Assembly (NCBI RefSeq): GCF_014858725.1
Contig: NZ_AQGV01000011.1
Location: 186,001-250,000, forward strand
Reading direction: 5' to 3'
From: Pseudoalteromonas aurantia 208
GTDB taxonomy: Bacteria; Pseudomonadota; Gammaproteobacteria; Enterobacterales; Alteromonadaceae
Length of the DNA: 64,000 bases
Part shown: one piece after another, positions 54,996 to 64,000 of the stretch
Layout of the letters: each line of letters opens with the position of its first letter
Position numbering within the stretch: the stretch's first letter is position 1
Position numbers and translations under genes: made by a program
The notes under the pieces: model-generated
The model's database searches: none
The model's input: only the letters and a program-made list of their open reading frames with translations
What the model was told of the DNA's origin: nothing

Positions 54996-55400
54996 TTAAT
55001 TCAGTATTTCGCCAATAGAAACCGGTGCTGACGTTTGTTCTTTGATGGCATTGAGCACCGATACCAATGTGTTGTGTTGGCTATTTGGATGGGCGCGCAG
55101 ACTGATGGCATTTATATTCCCAACAGCCGCTAATCGGGCGATGTTGACATTAACGGCTGTTATCTCTATCAGCCTTTGATTAAGAAATATTTGGTTTTTG
55201 CTGTTAATCGTAAATTGGGGTGTTAGTTTAGGCTCAATGGTACTAACACTGTTTTTTGCTCGCTCAATATCAAGCACTGTGTCGCGGTTAAAGCTGGCAG
55301 TAACAATAAAAAAAATCAATAAAATGAACACAATATCTAGCATCGGGTTCATATCTACAGTCGCATTCATTTGTTGATAAGCGCTTCTTGTTTTATGCAT
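54996..55400 (-). CDS. ExbD/TolR-family proton-channel subunit
   Basis: A 134-residue protein of the ExbD/TolR family. One TM helix is at about 20-40, with the conserved proton-path aspartate in MNPMLDIVFILLIFFIVTASF; a periplasmic domain follows. ExbD needs an ExbB (MotA-like) partner, and none is adjacent, so it must work with one encoded elsewhere or have lost it. It may energise a TonB receptor; two such receptors lie in this window. Its promoter side faces the 9-bp tandem array. Confidence 0.85.
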   Translation of the reverse strand: MHKTRSAYQQMNATVDMNPMLDIVFILLIFFIVTASFNRDTVLDIERAKNSVSTIEPKLTPQFTINSKNQIFLNQRLIEITAVNVNIARLAAVGNINAISLRAHPNSQHNTLVSVLNAIKEQTSAPVSIGEILN

Positions 55401-55637
55401 ATTATTTCTCCTGAGTTGTTCATAGTGAGCTTAGAATATGGTTGTTTTTATTTTGGAAACGCATTGTTAATATTCATATTTACTTACAAAGTTGTCTTTA
55501 TTTCGAACAATTTAGGTGTCGGGTACTGGGAAAGGGATAGATACGATGAATTTGTTAGGTTTCGTTTTTCCTCAAAATTCATCACCTAAACTGCTTGGAA
55601 TAAGCAGATGCTACTGTGTAAATTGACTTTGATGATG

Positions 55638-56263
55638 TTATTTAAGTTATTTAAGTTATTTAAGTTATTTAAGTTATTTAAGTTATTTAAGTTATTTAAG
55701 TTATTTAAGTTATTTAAGTTATTTAAGTTATTTAAGTTATTTAAGTTATTTAAGTTATTTAAGTTATTTAAGTTATTTAAGTTATTTAAGTTATTTAAGT
55801 TATTTAAGTTATTTAAGTTATTTAAGTTATTTAAGTTATTTAAGTTATTTAAGTTATTTAAGTTATTTAAGTTATTTAAGTTATTTAAGTTATTTAAGTT
55901 ATTTAAGTTATTTAAGTTATTTAAGTTATTTAAGTTATTTAAGTTATTTAAGTTATTTAAGTTATTTAAGTTATTTAAGTTATTTAAGTTATTTAAGTTA
56001 TTTAAGTTATTTAAGTTATTTAAGTTATTTAAGTTATTTAAGTTATTTAAGTTATTTAAGTTATTTAAGTTATTTAAGTTATTTAAGTTATTTAAGTTAT
56101 TTAAGTTATTTAAGTTATTTAAGTTATTTAAGTTATTTAAGTTATTTAAGTTATTTAAGTTATTTAAGTTATTTAAGTTATTTAAGTTATTTAAGTTATT
56201 TAAGTTATTTAAGTTATTTAAGTTATTTAAGTTATTTAAGTTATTTAAGTTATTTAAGTTATT
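55638..56263. repeat. Perfect 9-bp tandem array, 69 full units
   Basis: The unit TTATTTAAG is repeated from 55638 to 56258 (621 bp, 69 units) plus a five-base partial unit, with no variant seen. Since nine is a multiple of three, both strands are open: the plus strand reads (FKL)n and the minus strand (NLN)n. Neither has support as a gene. It fills most of the 1-kb gap between exbD and the NIT chemoreceptor gene. Such homogeneity points to recent or continuing slippage expansion. Confidence 0.97.
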
Positions 56264-56414
56264 GTTTATATTGTGCTTGTGTTGTTTTGGCATGGTCGGT
56301 CGGCGACGTGATTGATAACTTGCATGCGCTTATTGAACGCCTCACAATGAAATAGTGATCTATCCTATAGGTTAAATCGTAGACATAGCTGCGAATACTT
56401 TATTGGGATGTGTC

Positions 56415-58409
56415 ATGCTCCGAGCAATATCTAAGTATATTTCTAGTCACCTAACCTTTGTTGCTTTACTACCGTGTTTTTTGCTAGCCGCAGTTGTTTT
56501 TTATGATGTCTCCATGTCATCACAGCGAATGAATGATGCATATGAAGCGGAATATAATGCTTTTTTGAGTCATGCAGTATTAGGTGTAGTACATGAAAGC
56601 CAAAAAGAACGGGGCGCATCCGCGGGTTTTATTGCCTCGAAAGGGCGTAAGTTTAAGGCTAGTTTATCTCAACAAAGAGCGGCGACAGATCGCGTTATAA
56701 AAGAATTACGTGCAAAACAAGCTAAGTGGCAGCTGAGCGCAACGATGCAAAGAGAGCTGCGTGAATTCTTACAACACTTTGACAAACTCGATCGGGTAAG
56801 AGATAAGGTCGATTCGCTGGCAATACCGATACCTGACATGTTGAAATATTATACCGGTATTAATGCGAAAGGCTTGCATATTGTCATCACTGCCTCGCGT
56901 TTGAGTAATGAACATATAATCGCAGCCGAACTTTTTTCTATCTATAACTTTTCCAGTGCAAAAGAGTCTGCTGGTATCGAGCGCGCTGTTTTAGCCAATG
57001 TATTTAGTACCGACAAACTCAGTTATGCATTAAAAGCAAAATATATACAATTGCGTACCAAGCAGGAGGTATACCTACATGAAGCGCTTGAAGCCTCACC
57101 AGAGGTAATGAAAGGGGTATTTGAACAGGCACTATCTTCAAATGAAAATACGGCGGTGGATACATATCGGCTAAAAGTTGAAAGTAAAGAAAGTAACTTT
57201 GGCGTTGACCCTGAGCAGTGGTTTAAGGCCGCAACAACACGTATTAATGTGTTGAAAGAGGCCGAAGAGCAAGCGTTGACTTTGGTTGATGAAACCGCAA
57301 AAGAGATATATGACGCATCTGTTGTTGTATTGGTCGTTGAAATCATCATTTTTGTTTTAGGTTTACTGATCACCTTTGCGTTATTTATGGCGATTCGGAT
57401 GCGGTTTCGTCAATCACAGAAGATAGCCAGTGGTATTGAGATTGCGATTTATAAAAAAGACTTGGCACACGAGATAGAAGTAACTAGCCATGATGAGCTG
57501 GGTAAGTCCGCAGAAAACATTAATCAGTTAACAATGCAGTTTGGTAGTGACCTGATAGAGTTTGGGCAAGTGGCAACGGAAATTACAGGTTCAACAGAGG
57601 CCACGTCCGCTGCCATATTGCAAAGCCAAGATAACTTAATGGAGCAACAAAATGGGATAAAAACCATTGCTGCGGCATCAGAACAAATGAGCAGTAATAT
57701 CCAAATGATTGCACATTCTATGAATGAGAATTCAGAAGCAGCCCGAGTGGTGGCCAGTGAGTCGATTCATGGTCAGAAAATAGTGAGTGACGCCGTGATT
57801 GTGATTCAACATGCATCGGATGATATGGCCAAATCTGCGATTGCAGTTGACGCATTAAATGAGCGCGTAGGCAGTATTTCAAGTATGGTTGAGATGATCC
57901 GCAGTATAGCCGAACAAACCAATTTATTGGCATTGAATGCTGCGATAGAGGCCGCTAGAGCTGGAGAACAAGGCAGGGGGTTTGCGGTTGTGGCAGATGA
58001 AGTCAGAAGTTTGGCCAGTCGAACACAAAAATCCACAGAAGAAATATCGTCGTTGGTTTCAGAGCTGCAGGCAAGTTCAGAAGAGGCGTCTGAAGTTATT
58101 GTAAAAGGAAAGGAAAATGCGATTCAAGCGGCAGAACGAGCCAATGAAATTAAGAGTGCACTGAATAAAATAGTGACTCAGGCGCAACAAGTTGAAAAGG
58201 TCACAGAATCTGTTTCAATGAGCACACAGCAACAAAGCGAAGCGATTGGCGATGTGAGTGAGCATATTGCAGTCATATTTAACAAGTCGGCAGAGAATGT
58301 GACCGGCGCAGAACAAATAGTGTTAGCGGCACAACGTATTTCTGATGCAGCTAAAAATATGGATAGTTTGATTGAACAATACACGGTGCAAAGTGTAAAT
58401 AATGACTAA
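56415..58409 (+). CDS. NIT-domain methyl-accepting chemotaxis protein
   Basis: I start at ATG 56415 (664 residues) instead of a TTG at 56403. TM1 is at about 9-32. The periplasmic nitrate/nitrite-sensing NIT domain (about 35-295) shows [17 protein letters not shown] and [18 protein letters not shown], the family pattern. TM2 is at about 305-330, then HAMP and the signalling domain with the tip [35 protein letters not shown]. It probably drives taxis to nitrate or nitrite. The 69-unit array ends about 150 bp before its start. Confidence 0.92.
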   Translation: MLRAISKYISSHLTFVALLPCFLLAAVVFYDVSMSSQRMNDAYEAEYNAFLSHAVLGVVHESQKERGASAGFIASKGRKFKASLSQQRAATDRVIKELRAKQAKWQLSATMQRELREFLQHFDKLDRVRDKVDSLAIPIPDMLKYYTGINAKGLHIVITASRLSNEHIIAAELFSIYNFSSAKESAGIERAVLANVFSTDKLSYALKAKYIQLRTKQEVYLHEALEASPEVMKGVFEQALSSNENTAVDTYRLKVESKESNFGVDPEQWFKAATTRINVLKEAEEQALTLVDETAKEIYDASVVVLVVEIIIFVLGLLITFALFMAIRMRFRQSQKIASGIEIAIYKKDLAHEIEVTSHDELGKSAENINQLTMQFGSDLIEFGQVATEITGSTEATSAAILQSQDNLMEQQNGIKTIAAASEQMSSNIQMIAHSMNENSEAARVVASESIHGQKIVSDAVIVIQHASDDMAKSAIAVDALNERVGSISSMVEMIRSIAEQTNLLALNAAIEAARAGEQGRGFAVVADEVRSLASRTQKSTEEISSLVSELQASSEEASEVIVKGKENAIQAAERANEIKSALNKIVTQAQQVEKVTESVSMSTQQQSEAIGDVSEHIAVIFNKSAENVTGAEQIVLAAQRISDAAKNMDSLIEQYTVQSVNND

Positions 58410-58494
58410 AAAGAGAGAAGGTAGTCCGTATTTAATGTTGTAAAACAATACTGGAAAACGCATCTGACATTATGAGCCGTTATTACTATTGAGG

Positions 58495-59136
58495 TTAGGG
58501 GTATAGCGGTTTTATCCACAGAGTGCGAGTTTTTGGCTCCGTTGGATCTGGGCCAAAAATTTGTGCATCGATTAGTTTAAACACACTTATTAGCGGGCTA
58601 TTATCGACCTGAGTTCGACCCGCAAGGTAATCAAAGCCCTGTTGGGCAGCATAGTTTGAAAGTGTTTTGATAAGGTTTAAGACAATGGAGATACCTGTTT
58701 TTGTTTTATGCAGAGATTTATTTATTACCACCATATCAATATAAAACACCTCATTGCTTAAATTGTGCAAAGGCTTTTTATAACCCCATATTAGCCCCTG
58801 CACTTCGAGGTGTTTTGTGGCGAAATAACCAAAGGGCTGTTGTGCATGCATAAAGTAATATTGTGTTCTTTGCAGACTCCAAAAAGACGTTAATTTAGTG
58901 GTACAGACTGGGCAGTATTCGCGGTTACGATATACTGCTTTTGACAGTGAGAAGTCATTTCCTTTACATTGTGGGCATACCCACCCTAAATATACGGCAG
59001 AATCGTCAGTACAATATGCATGGTGTAAATAATGGGATAGCCCCTCAATGCCACCAATGACGTTAATATGCCATGGTACATAATTCACATCTGATGCTTT
59101 TTTACATAGATTGCTGAACAACACGGAACTAAGCAT
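58495..59136 (-). CDS. Zinc-ribbon protein with GNAT-like C-terminal half
   Basis: A 213-residue protein. A four-cysteine zinc ribbon lies at about 54-78 (VCPQCKG and YCPVCTTK). The C-terminal half (FYIDMVVINKSLHKTKTGISIVLNLIKTLSNYAAQQGFDYLAGRTQ) has the look of a GNAT acetyl-CoA fold without the classic loop. I do not assign a family. It starts 5 bp after the racemase stop, so they form an operon. Confidence 0.6.
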   Translation of the reverse strand: MLSSVLFSNLCKKASDVNYVPWHINVIGGIEGLSHYLHHAYCTDDSAVYLGWVCPQCKGNDFSLSKAVYRNREYCPVCTTKLTSFWSLQRTQYYFMHAQQPFGYFATKHLEVQGLIWGYKKPLHNLSNEVFYIDMVVINKSLHKTKTGISIVLNLIKTLSNYAAQQGFDYLAGRTQVDNSPLISVFKLIDAQIFGPDPTEPKTRTLWIKPLYP

Positions 59137-59141
59137 TTTTC

Positions 59142-59837
59142 TTATACCTTTAAAGATTGTTGCGAAAGGAGTTTAATACTTTCTTGGGTCAGAAGTAACA
59201 GAGGATCAATGAGCGGTAAATTAGCCGGCCGAGGTAAATCCGTACAGCCTAAAACAATATTTTGTGCGCCGTGTTGAGCAAGATCTTTGGTGATTTTAAT
59301 AAGTAATTCCGGTGTCTTTGTTGTCGCTAAGGTGGGGGCATGACTGACTTGGGCAAGAATCAACTTATCCAGGTCGTGCTGGTGCCTCGAATTTGGAAGT
59401 ATAAGCTCAATATCATAAGAACGGGCAGCTTTTGTGTATAGGCCATAATTTAGGGTTTGTGATGTTGCTAGTAATCCTGCTTTGGTTATTTGGCTATGTG
59501 CCAGTGCTTTTATCGCCAAATTAATGATGTTGAGCACTGGTATATTTACGGCACGTTTTATATCGTCGATAAAGTAAGAAAGCGTATTACAAGGCAGCAC
59601 CAAGAAAGTTGCACCGCTTTTTTCGAGGTTGATAGCTGCATTCACGAGTATGTCTTTGTAGGGGTCAACACTGGCACCGTTAAGTAATATACCGTGCTCC
59701 AATATATGAGGCACTGAGATACTATTGATTAAAATGTTAGGGCGATACTTGGTACCCGTAAAGTGCCTTTGTAAATCGAGATAAAATTGTGCGGTGGCGC
59801 TTGGACCTGTACCACCAATGATGCCAATCGTATTCAT
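59142..59837 (-). CDS. Aspartate/glutamate racemase family protein
   Basis: A 231-residue Asp/Glu racemase (PF01177). Both catalytic cysteines are visible: LPCNTLSYF in the first half and LGCTDLPR in the second; the opening MNTIGIIGGTGPSATAQFY is typical. It interconverts D- and L-aspartate or glutamate, or a related amino acid, without cofactor. It is the first gene of a two-gene operon with a zinc-ribbon/GNAT-like protein. Confidence 0.88.
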   Translation of the reverse strand: MNTIGIIGGTGPSATAQFYLDLQRHFTGTKYRPNILINSISVPHILEHGILLNGASVDPYKDILVNAAINLEKSGATFLVLPCNTLSYFIDDIKRAVNIPVLNIINLAIKALAHSQITKAGLLATSQTLNYGLYTKAARSYDIELILPNSRHQHDLDKLILAQVSHAPTLATTKTPELLIKITKDLAQHGAQNIVLGCTDLPRPANLPLIDPLLLLTQESIKLLSQQSLKV

Positions 59838-61085
59838 AGTATATACTTGTGATTAATTCTGTAATTGACGCTATTTTCATAAACTGTGCTGTTGAAATCT
59901 ATTACACGCGTATTACACCGAGTGAGCTGGAAGAAATTAAGCTAGTAGAAAGTAACATGGTGATTGTCCGTTTTATGCCGTGCTAAAATAATGCGTGATA
60001 AGTGCTATTTTATAGTGTCGTAAATATATAATGATATGTACGTTGCTGTTCTTTGTTTGGTATGTCACCGATGTCGGTATGTGTTTACATGTTTGTTGCA
60101 TTGAAAAGCGATTGGTTGTTATTTTTCATGCTTTGATAATAAGTGATAGTGTTACATCACGTGAGGAGCAGGCATAGATATGGTGAAAGTATGCGGCTAT
60201 TTGTTGAAGAAGTGCGTCGACAAGTACCGTCTTCTTTTAAGCCATAGATGATAGGCGTTACTAAAGTGTGGTTTTTTGTTGTTTATTAATTGCTTGTGTT
60301 TTAGTCTGGTGAGAAAGGTATGTTACATAGGGGCGTATTTGTAGTGAGAAGTATATTAGAAATACCGTTAGTGACAGTGTTACATGATGGCTAATACGTT
60401 TTATTTTTATAATTTACATTATCGCAATTATCTTTTTAAAATACTCTCTAAAATAGCGTTTATTATTGTACTTGTTTTTGTATCGTATTTTTTACCTGTT
60501 AAAAATAGGATGATTAATTAACCTAGGGTGCAAGGTGTTTTATTTTCAACTCACGAGTGAGATGTTTTTAGATTTGAAATTTAACTTTTCTATATCGGTG
60601 CAAGATTTGAATGAAGTGGTTTGGTGCTGTTGTTTATAAGAATTAAGTAGATGCTTAAAAATTGCTTGATTTAATTTTATTTGATTGTTAATGTTTGCCT
60701 CGTTGCCTTTAGGTGTTTATAAAAACACAATTTTAGTTAATTTGAATTTTAATATCTTTAATAGTGCATGGTGTGGTCATTTTTATTTTTATCAATGATG
60801 TTTGATCCATGTGTATATTTGAACTGAGCGATTTATTAAGTTTGGCCTTATATGGTCATGTATGCATGCTTGTATCATCTCTTTATGCATTCACTTTTGT
60901 ATAGCCAGTTGTTATATCGCGTATTAAACAAATTTCTTTATGTAATATCATATAAATATTTACGTATGCTGATATACCTATATAAGTCTTGGTATGAATT
61001 AAATATGGATTAGCTAATAACGGTGATTAAACATCTTGAGCGCAAGGAGTGCATTAATATTAAATACTTACAAGGGTGTTAAAAA
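59838..61085. other. 1.25-kb AT-rich gene-free region
   Basis: I found no gene, repeat or clear terminator. The composition is markedly AT-rich and lies between a minus-strand operon and a small secreted-protein gene. It could hold promoters, a small RNA or the remains of lost genes. Confidence 0.5.
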
Positions 61086-61652
61086 ATGAAAAAAGCAATA
61101 TTTTTGATTGGTTCTACAGTTCTAAGCAGTCTAGCATATGCGGGTGATGACCCTGTTAATTGTCGTAGTGAGACCCATAACGTTAGTGTGTATGGCGGTT
61201 ATGTCGCTAGCTGTACAACTTCGTCAGGCACAGATATCCGACAATATGTTACGCCATCAACGACTAGCTTTATTAGGTTACACAGTCATGGACAGAGTTG
61301 TACTACATCGTTGCGCTATTATGGAAAACAAACCGTAACAAGTACACAATGTGATTATACACCTAAAGCGAACTTGACGTTGAGAGCACTACATGACGGT
61401 ACGGCATATGAAGCCGCGTTGCGTGTTTCTGGCAGTGGCAGTGACCGTGACGGTAGCATTGTTTCTGAAAAATTTTGGTTGAATGGTGCATATAAAGGTT
61501 CGTCAATCAGTCCAATTAAAGTACGTACTGCAACACGCTTCACTGTTAAATATGAAGTGACGGATAATAGCGGTTATACAGATTCACAAACAAAAACGAT
61601 TTGGGTGAACCCTCAAAGTGATCCATGTCGTGAAGGTGTTTCTAGTTGCTAA
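61086..61652 (+). CDS. Small secreted protein with Ig-like domain
   Basis: A 188-residue protein with a signal peptide (MKKAIFLIGSTVLSSLAYA). The first half has five cysteines (NCRSE, SCTTSSG, SCTTSLRY, QCDY). The second half (about 95-175) is Ig/PKD-like with SDRDGSIVSEKFWLNGAYKGS and DNSGYTDSQTKTIWVN. The two final cysteines (DPCREGVSSC) may cross-link. Function unknown. An AAGGGTG ribosome site precedes the ATG. Confidence 0.75.
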   Translation: MKKAIFLIGSTVLSSLAYAGDDPVNCRSETHNVSVYGGYVASCTTSSGTDIRQYVTPSTTSFIRLHSHGQSCTTSLRYYGKQTVTSTQCDYTPKANLTLRALHDGTAYEAALRVSGSGSDRDGSIVSEKFWLNGAYKGSSISPIKVRTATRFTVKYEVTDNSGYTDSQTKTIWVNPQSDPCREGVSSC

Positions 61653-61693
61653 TATAAGACAATTCAGTTTCTTAAAGTGAATTAATTTTATTT

Positions 61694-61730
61694 AAAAAAG
61701 CTGGCTTTTCATTAAGCTGGCTTTACTTAT
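61694..61730 (+). terminator. Terminator after the small secreted-protein gene
   Basis: AAAGCTGGCTT (61697-61707) folds onto AAGCTGGCTTT (61714-61724) with two G-U pairs. It reads as a direct repeat but is an 11-bp RNA stem with loop TTCATT, followed by ACTTAT. It is about 45 bp after the stop. Confidence 0.6.
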
Positions 61731-62273
61731 ATTTAACATTTTTATGTGGATTAATACATAAATATTCAATGATGATGTGGCAGTTCAACTTTTTAAGTTA
61801 TGTTTTGCTAGTCACTACATTGAATAGATTATATGAGATAAATATGCTCTTCTTTGTTTCATGCTCAATACGAATCATAGGTGTGCTCTGAGTTACATTT
61901 TATAAAAAGCCAGTTAAATACTTACCATCGAATTGTGCATAAAGATGATTTATAATTTCATTAAATTGATGAAAACTGGTTTTTTTATTTAGGTTAATGT
62001 GTTTTATCGTTTTTTCTATAAAAAATCATTGCTTTTATTGGCTAAAGAAGGGTATAGTGTTCGCCCAACCGAATAGCAGATTTTCGCTATACTTTTCGTC
62101 TTTATTTTCTCACGTTTATTATTGCAATCTCACTAGTAGATGGCGCTTTCGTGCGCGTGTATTTTATAAAAATGATCATGTATGCGTCGCTGCTTTCGCT
62201 TTGGTTGGCGCGCCTTTGCGAGAAACCAAAACACACGAGATTAAAAATTAACCGTTTCTAATGAGGAGCAAGT
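61731..62273. other. Intergenic region upstream of the TonB receptor
   Basis: A GAGGAG ribosome site lies 5-10 nt before the ATG at 62274. An 84-codon frame at 61997-62251 lacks a ribosome site and ends just before the receptor; it is not called. No Fur box was recognised. Confidence 0.5.
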
Positions 62274-64000
62274 ATGACCATCACGAATAAGTCGATTAAA
62301 GGGGTTTGTCACTTAAACCCTATCGCTGCTGCAACGGCGTTTGCATTGGCTAGCTTGTCTATCACACCCGCTTTGGCCGAAGCAGTAGAAGCCAAAAAAG
62401 AATCAAAAATCGAAGCGATAACAGTAACTGCAACGAAGCGTTCGCAGGTAATTTACGAAGTACCAATTGCAATGAGCGCTTTCTCTGGTGATGAATTAGC
62501 ATCACAGGGTATTTCAGATATTACTGATGTGGGTAAATTTGTTCCAAACTTGAATATCACCGGTTTTTCAGCGGGCCATAACTCGTCAGCGAACCCCTTT
62601 ATTCGTGGGATCGGGCTTCAGGACCATTTGATCACGACCGATCCTGGCGTAAGTGTCTACGTTGATGGGGTATACCTTGGTCGCCAAGTTGGTCAAAACT
62701 GGAACCTAGCAAACATTGAGCGCATCGAAGTATTGCGTGGCCCACAAGGTACTTTGTATGGTCGTAACTCAATTGGTGGGGCAATTAACATTATCACCAA
62801 ACAGCCAGATCAAGACGCGGTTACTAAGGTCAGTGCTGAAGTTGGTACGCGTGGCCGTTTGAAGGGAAGCATATTCACCAACCAAGCCGTGAATGATGAC
62901 CTCGCTTTTAACTTCAACCTTGGTTTTAATCGCCGCGGCGGGCTTGGTGAGTTCACTAACCTACCAAATGCAGAATTTGATGTTGGCGAGAACCAAGAGT
63001 TTCACGGCCGTTTTTCATTAAAATATAATGCCAGTGATGATTTACGCGTGGTGTTTACCGCAGATGCAAATGATGGTGAAGGGGGCACGCGCCCATATAC
63101 AACATTGATAGATGAAATGCCGAATGGCCGCTTGTATCAAAACGGGCTGCGCAATTCTGATGTTGCAGCAGACCCGTACGACAATGCGACAGGTACAATT
63201 GAAACATCGACAGTGTCTAATAATGCGAACGGTTTATCGTTAACCCTCGATTATGATATCAACGAAGAACTCGGGACTAAATTTATCTTTAGTAAACGCT
63301 CTTCTGAATATAAAGCAGGTTTGGATGATGATGGCGCCGTTGTTGGGCTCGATCATTATCCTGAGAGGGGGACAGCAGACCAAACCTCTGTAGAACTACA
63401 GTTTACAGGCTATTTAGGCAATGTTGACTTTGTTACGGGGTTATATTGGTTTAACGAAGAAGGTAGCAATCGTCAGAGTGCCTCTGAGGCAAGCTTTGAT
63501 GGTGGGCCAACGAAGTTAGAGCTTGATCAAGAAACGACAAGTCGCGCAGTGTTTGTAAATGTAGGCTACGATGCCACCGATGATTTACGTTTATCGGGGG
63601 GGGTACGTTATACGGAAGATGAGAAGTCTGCCTCAACCAATGTATTTGACCCAATAGGGACAATTTACTCAAACAAAGAGTGGGATGACGTATCATGGGA
63701 AGTGGCAAGTAACTACACCTTTGAAAATGGTTTAAACTGGTATGCAACGGTCCAAACGGGTTATCAATCTGGTCAATATCCAGCACGTCCTTATTTCTTG
63801 ATCAATCAATTCTTCGGTGCTGGTGGATTTGATAATCCTGAAGCCCCTGCAATTGTTCGCGCCAATAACGCTTTCATAGCCAGTGAAAACATCAGTGCAA
63901 TTAACTATGAAACCGGTTTTAAAGGTCAGTTAACGAATGACTTTAGTATGAGCGTGGCGTTTTTCAATACTGAATATGATGATTTACCTTATCAAGTGAG
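62274..64000 (+). CDS. TonB-dependent receptor, C-terminus beyond the window
   Basis: An open frame from ATG 62274 (ribosome site GAGGAG) to the window end, 575 residues visible. The signal peptide ends about ITPALAEA. The TonB box IEAITVTATKR follows. The plug (about 55-170) has VPIAMSAFSGDELASQGI, VSVYVDGVYLGRQVG, IERIEVLRGPQGTLYGRNSIGGAINIITKQP, the classical motifs. The barrel starts afterwards and is cut by the edge. It imports an unidentified ligand with TonB-ExbBD. Confidence 0.92.
   Translation, partial: MTITNKSIKGVCHLNPIAAATAFALASLSITPALAEAVEAKKESKIEAITVTATKRSQVIYEVPIAMSAFSGDELASQGISDITDVGKFVPNLNITGFSAGHNSSANPFIRGIGLQDHLITTDPGVSVYVDGVYLGRQVGQNWNLANIERIEVLRGPQGTLYGRNSIGGAINIITKQPDQDAVTKVSAEVGTRGRLKGSIFTNQAVNDDLAFNFNLGFNRRGGLGEFTNLPNAEFDVGENQEFHGRFSLKYNASDDLRVVFTADANDGEGGTRPYTTLIDEMPNGRLYQNGLRNSDVAADPYDNATGTIETSTVSNNANGLSLTLDYDINEELGTKFIFSKRSSEYKAGLDDDGAVVGLDHYPERGTADQTSVELQFTGYLGNVDFVTGLYWFNEEGSNRQSASEASFDGGPTKLELDQETTSRAVFVNVGYDATDDLRLSGGVRYTEDEKSASTNVFDPIGTIYSNKEWDDVSWEVASNYTFENGLNWYATVQTGYQSGQYPARPYFLINQFFGAGGFDNPEAPAIVRANNAFIASENISAINYETGFKGQLTNDFSMSVAFFNTEYDDLPYQV

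Noticed and set aside
55638..56263. The array as a CRISPR
   Set aside because: Units are contiguous 9-mers with no spacers and no cas genes nearby.
55586..56315. Long ORFs on both strands through the 9-bp array, coding (FKL)n and (NLN)n
   Set aside because: They are open only because the unit is nine bases without stops; there is no convincing ribosome site and no protein family.
61997..62251. 84-codon ORF upstream of the last TonB receptor
   Set aside because: No ribosome site, rich in Phe and Lys from AT-rich DNA, no family resemblance; more likely leader sequence.

Overview
The window looks like chromosomal DNA of a marine gammaproteobacterium of the Alteromonadales, most likely Pseudoalteromonas or a close relative. 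This is an inference from gene content: a LodA/LodB quinoprotein oxidase pair, TonB-dependent receptors, many secreted or lipid-anchored proteins, several chemotaxis receptors, RstAB-like and other OmpR-type two-component systems, and an AT-rich base composition. I see no rRNA, tRNA, CRISPR array, prophage or intact transposase. Genes are short operons on both strands separated by often large intergenic regions.

Layout. 1-6.7 kb: a two-component system (kinase cut by the window edge) divergent from a TonB-dependent receptor, then a lipoprotein serine hydrolase and a small membrane protein/lipoprotein pair. 7.0-10.9 kb: lodB-lodA-like operon (cysteine tryptophylquinone oxidase plus its flavoprotein maturase) next to a probably frame-disrupted helical-repeat gene. 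11.4-15.6 kb: a second serine hydrolase, a solute-binding protein pseudogene and a CSS-EAL phosphodiesterase, with two inverted copies of a 195-bp element that has terminal inverted repeats; a third, partial copy lies at 35.8 kb. 16-19 kb: small membrane proteins and a membrane-bound AraC-type regulator. 19.7-23.3 kb: the oxygen-linked folate-independent methionine synthase pair mesX-mesD (MesX = DUF1852), a possible MetJ operator array upstream, and a TauE/SafE exporter. 23.9-27 kb: a secreted von Willebrand A protein and a BLUF photoreceptor-chemoreceptor operon. 27.7-34.2 kb: a secreted metalloprotease, a lipoprotein, an RstA/RstB-like pair and a retropepsin-like lipoprotein. 34.3-39.3 kb: cytochrome b561 with a divergent LysR regulator, then a DoxX-pirin-glutathionyl-hydroquinone reductase operon divergent from a YhaJ-like LysR regulator, which resembles the E. 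coli yqjF/yqjG/yhaK regulon.

39.5-50.6 kb is a run of secreted, membrane or poorly characterised proteins: a triple-repeat secreted protein, a FABP-like barrel protein, a class 3 lipase, a cadherin-like lipoprotein, GNAT, a third serine hydrolase and a DJ-1/PfpI protein. 50.9-54.3 kb holds a secreted unknown and a collagen-like/discoidin/fibrinogen-like surface protein split by a frameshift. 54.6-58.4 kb has yjdM, an ExbD-like gene, a perfect 9-bp tandem array of 69 units and a nitrate-sensor (NIT) chemoreceptor. 58.5-64 kb: a zinc-ribbon/GNAT-like gene with an Asp/Glu racemase, a 1.2-kb AT-rich gene-free stretch, a small secreted protein and the first two thirds or so of a TonB-dependent receptor that runs off the end.

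The most unusual structures are the 69-unit 9-bp array, the three-copy repeat element placed right at gene 3' ends, the lodAB locus with its odd neighbour, and the BLUF-chemoreceptor operon. Three loci carry frame disruptions, and sequencing indels should be excluded before calling them biological.
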